Shown one piece after another: positions 61,238 to 64,000 of a stretch of DNA of 64,000 bases; position 1 is the first letter of the stretch; every line of letters starts with the position of its first letter. Where the stretch lies: contig VCAZ01000041.1 in the NCBI GenBank assembly GCA_005784505.1, positions 763,501-827,500 on the forward strand, in the 5' to 3' direction. The DNA comes from Bagarius yarrelli. Its lineage: Eukaryota; Chordata; Actinopteri; Siluriformes; Sisoridae. The notes under the pieces were generated by a model that saw only the letters and a program-made list of their open reading frames with translations, ran no database searches and was not told where the DNA came from. The translations under genes were made by a program, and so were the position numbers.

Positions 61238-62269
61238 GTAAGAAGTATTTAAGCATAAATCTCTGTCATAGAAACCGAACAGTTCTTTCTTTTTTTTTTT
61301 CCTTTTTTCTTTCTTTCTTTCTTTCTTGCTTTATTTTTTTTCTGTCTCTTTTTTTTTTTCTTTTTTTCTTTCTTTCTTTATTTTTTTTCTGTCTTTTTTG
61401 TTTTCTCTCTTTTCTCGTTTTTTTCTTTTTCTTTGTTCTTATTTTTTTTCTTTCTTTTTGTTTTATTTTTTTTCTTTTTTTTTTGTTTTCTCTCTTTCTT
61501 CTTTCTTTAATTCTTATTTGTTTTTTTCTCCCATTCTTTCTTGTTCTTATGCGCTCTTACGTGCTTTAGTTTTCTTACTCACTTTCTTATTTTTTTCTTG
61601 CTTTTTACTTTCTATTTTTTATTCATTTTTGTGTTTTATTTTTTTTTAATGTTCCTTCCTTCCTTCCTTCTCTTTTGTACTCACTTTTTTTCTCTCCTGC
61701 TTTTCCCCATCTTTTCTTCCTTTTTTTATGCTACAAAGCTTTTAATTTTCCATGTTTTAAGCTGAATTATTGATGTTGAGAATTTTTTCTTTCACTTGGA
61801 ATTTCACTCCATCGGTTACGGCATTGTTAACGTTTGACACTGAACTCATCACCTTACAATTTTTTGCTTTATTATCCTCCAGCTGACGTACAGCTACAAA
61901 CGTCCATTAGCGCATGCTAAGTAACAACATCTACGTTCTTCATCTTAAAACCGCTACGCCCGCTAACAGCTCTGACGTTACGCTAGCCGCCACGCTCCGA
62001 CCCCTGAGAAATTACAGTGAATTAGAATGTAAGAATTTAGACTGACTGTACGAGTTTACAGATCAGCGAGTGTAGAGGAATGTGGTGAGGTTAGACAGCG
62101 TCATGAGGAGAAAGTGGAGATTTTTCTAGTGAAAAGGAAGCACGTCAAGAATATTTGGTGGGAGAAAAAACTACAGACGTGAAACGTGAGACGAGTAAAA
62201 TAAACAATTACCTTAAAAAAGACAAGAGCAAATGTTTAATTTTTGATATGGGGTATCAAACGTACACTG

Positions 62270-62640
62270 GTTTCATTCATTCATTCATTCATCTTCACTA
62301 CCCACTTATTCCCTAATTCAGGGTCACAGGGATCTTCTGGAGTCTATACCAGCCATCTCTAAAGGGTGAAAGGCAGGAGGGGGACACCATGGACAGGTTA
62401 ACAGTCCATCACAGGGCCACACACACACTTACACTCACTCCTATGGGCAATTTAGGATCACCAATCAATCTAATATACATGTTTTTGGATTGTGGGCGGA
62501 AACCGGAGAACCCGGAGTAAACACACACAAGTACGGAGAGAACTCTACATAGAAAGACCCCTGCGGGGGAATCAAACCCGGGACCTTCTCACTGTGAGGC
62601 AACAGTGCTAACCACTAAACCACCCTGTTGCCCTACAGTG
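62270..62640 (-). mobile_element. GCAGCACGGTGGCTTAG-type SINE, reverse, full length
   Basis: From the (ATTC)n tail at 62276 through CCACTTATTCCCTAATTCAG and ATACATGTTTTTGGATTGTG to GGGGGAATCAAACCCGGGAC and GTGCTAACCACTAAACCACC. Confidence 0.85.
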
Positions 62641-62933
62641 GTTTACATAAAAGGAAATTTTTGTCTGAAATTCTCACACATTTAAAAAAAAAAAAATCTC
62701 TCAGACTGTGTTAATTGTGTTTATAACTGCGCCCGAAACTGTCATTCGTCATTAAAAAATTCGAACCAGGTCAGATTTTTTGGGTTTTTGGTATCTGTAG
62801 AAAGCATTTTGAAAGGTATTTTGACAATTCAGGGCCACCATACAAGCGAAAGCCAAAATCCAGAAAGCCGAACCGCTGATGTAAGCTATTGTTTCAATGC
62901 CCAGTGAGCACCTTTCTCGATTCCACTGTTTGC

Positions 62934-62935
<2 letters not shown>

Positions 62936-62977
<42 letters not shown>
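62936..62977 (+). repeat. (TG)n microsatellite
   Basis: About 20 TG units. Confidence 0.96.
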
Positions 62978-62979
<2 letters not shown>

Positions 62980-64000
62980 CATTTCTTAGACATTTTAATT
63001 CTAATATGAAATTGCTGGTCTTCTATTTTAACATGTGGTCCCAGTATCGCTAGCAAATGATCAAACTGAGACACAGATTCCCTGAAATAAACTTTGATGC
63101 TGTGACGAATAACAATAACGAAAACGCGCATATATATAAAAATTTCTGACTTCAGCGAGTTTTCGGATCTGGTCTGCAGTTCAAAGTTTTAAATGTTCTA
63201 AATTTCTTTTGAAGTAGTTTTTCGATCATAGAGCTCTGTTAACCATTCCAGAGATGTTTTAAAAACCGAACCCTGCCATCTGGATACTTGTAGAACACTA
63301 TTTATCCTGAGGTTATGTGACCCCTGTAATTGTCTAATTGTCAACAACTTTTTAACAAACTACATGACTTCTGTTAGAACTCGTTCAACCGGAGCTATTT
63401 TAGAGGTTTGGGCAACAACAAGGTTGAATACCTGTGCAATTACAAGCTAAAAAATGTTGACTAGTTATGTGTTAATGTGAAAAAATAATTGCTAACAAAG
63501 AAGCTTGCATGCCACAGATAATGCGGGACTACCTATAGACTTACGATATTTCCACAATCGATGGGTTTTTTGGAAGGTAACCCCATCGTAAGTTGCAGGG
63601 TTGTCTGTAAATATTTACATAACCTGCTCAGCACATTTTTAGCGAAGTACAGTTAAAATACAACATGACGGCCTCGTTTTCAGACTGACTGCGAGATCCT
63701 TATTTGTTCATTCAGGGGTCAGTCATGATTCGGCACTTCCAGAGCAGAGATAGATAAGAACCATGCTCAAACCCCGCGACCTGGGGCTTCAGTTATCTCC
63801 TACCGGTTATCCAGTCCAGTTAACCCTTGAAGATTTGCATTTGCCCAATTATCCAGAACGATTTTACATTAAAGGTAGAAGAAGTCATTTTTGAAAAATG
63901 CTTTTGCACCTGCAGCCAGTAAGCAAATCAATTCTAATAATGATTTAGAGAAGAGCGTGCTCACAGTGTTGCCAGATTGGGCGGGTTCCTGTCCAATTGG
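62978..64000. other. Right end of the window, no gene seen
   Basis: Mixed, mostly AT-rich DNA. 63525-63610 holds TTACGATATTTCCACAATCG and CCCCATCGTAAGTTGCAGGG, which looks like part of an old DNA transposon, not classified. Confidence 0.4.

Noticed and set aside
62752..62982. Hydrophobic 76-codon frame, - strand (FWILAFACMVAL)
   Set aside because: Looks like one membrane helix but starts inside a (TG)n repeat, has no neighbours, splice-linked partners or family resemblance; probably chance.

Overview
The window is a stretch of a ray-finned fish (teleost) chromosome. The evidence is vertebrate genes with short exons and GT-AG introns, very many CA/GA/TA/TTTC microsatellites, and fish-type tRNA-derived SINEs and MITEs. 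One SINE family resembles the 'mermaid' type described from catfish, so a siluriform or related otophysan is my best guess, but the species is not proven by the sequence. No operons, CRISPR arrays, rRNA or tRNA genes were seen.

Layout: (1) about 1.4-19.1 kb, + strand: a complete 27-exon class-1 P4-ATPase (phospholipid flippase) of the ATP8B group, most likely atp8b5. All exon phases join without a break to give 1185 aa. (2) 22.2-28.3 kb, + strand: rusc2, a trafficking adaptor with an N-terminal conserved block and a RUN domain. The ten coding exons join to 1141 aa but stop just before the C-terminal SH3 domain that gives the family its name. (3) 31.8-38.9 kb, - strand: cimip2b (FAM166B), a ciliary microtubule inner protein, in six exons with one GC-AG intron. 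(4) 42.8-54.7 kb, + strand: a seven-exon gene similar to human C8orf58, function unknown, with a large intron that holds a degenerate 0.4-0.5 kb-period satellite. (5) 56.0-56.8 kb, - strand: rnf208, a single-coding-exon RING E3 ligase. The last 7 kb hold only simple repeats, SINEs and one promoter-like motif.

The order atp8b5 - rusc2 - cimip2b matches human 9p13.3 / mouse chr 4 (ATP8B5P, RUSC2, FAM166B), from my knowledge of those maps. This supports the gene names. The C8orf58-like gene and rnf208 come from other human locations, so the right half is a fish-specific or ancestral linkage. The genes do not form an obvious pathway: they are a flippase, a vesicle-transport adaptor, an axonemal protein, an unknown protein and a ubiquitin ligase.

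The most unusual things seen are the missing SH3 of rusc2, a roughly 2.6 kb GT-only minisatellite (18/21-bp units) in atp8b5 intron 3, UG repeats next to seven atp8b5 splice acceptors, a near-perfect 98-bp duplication next to exon 23, the GC-AG intron and alternative donor of cimip2b, and a DIRS-type retroelement scrap. I did not find a convincing new molecular system.
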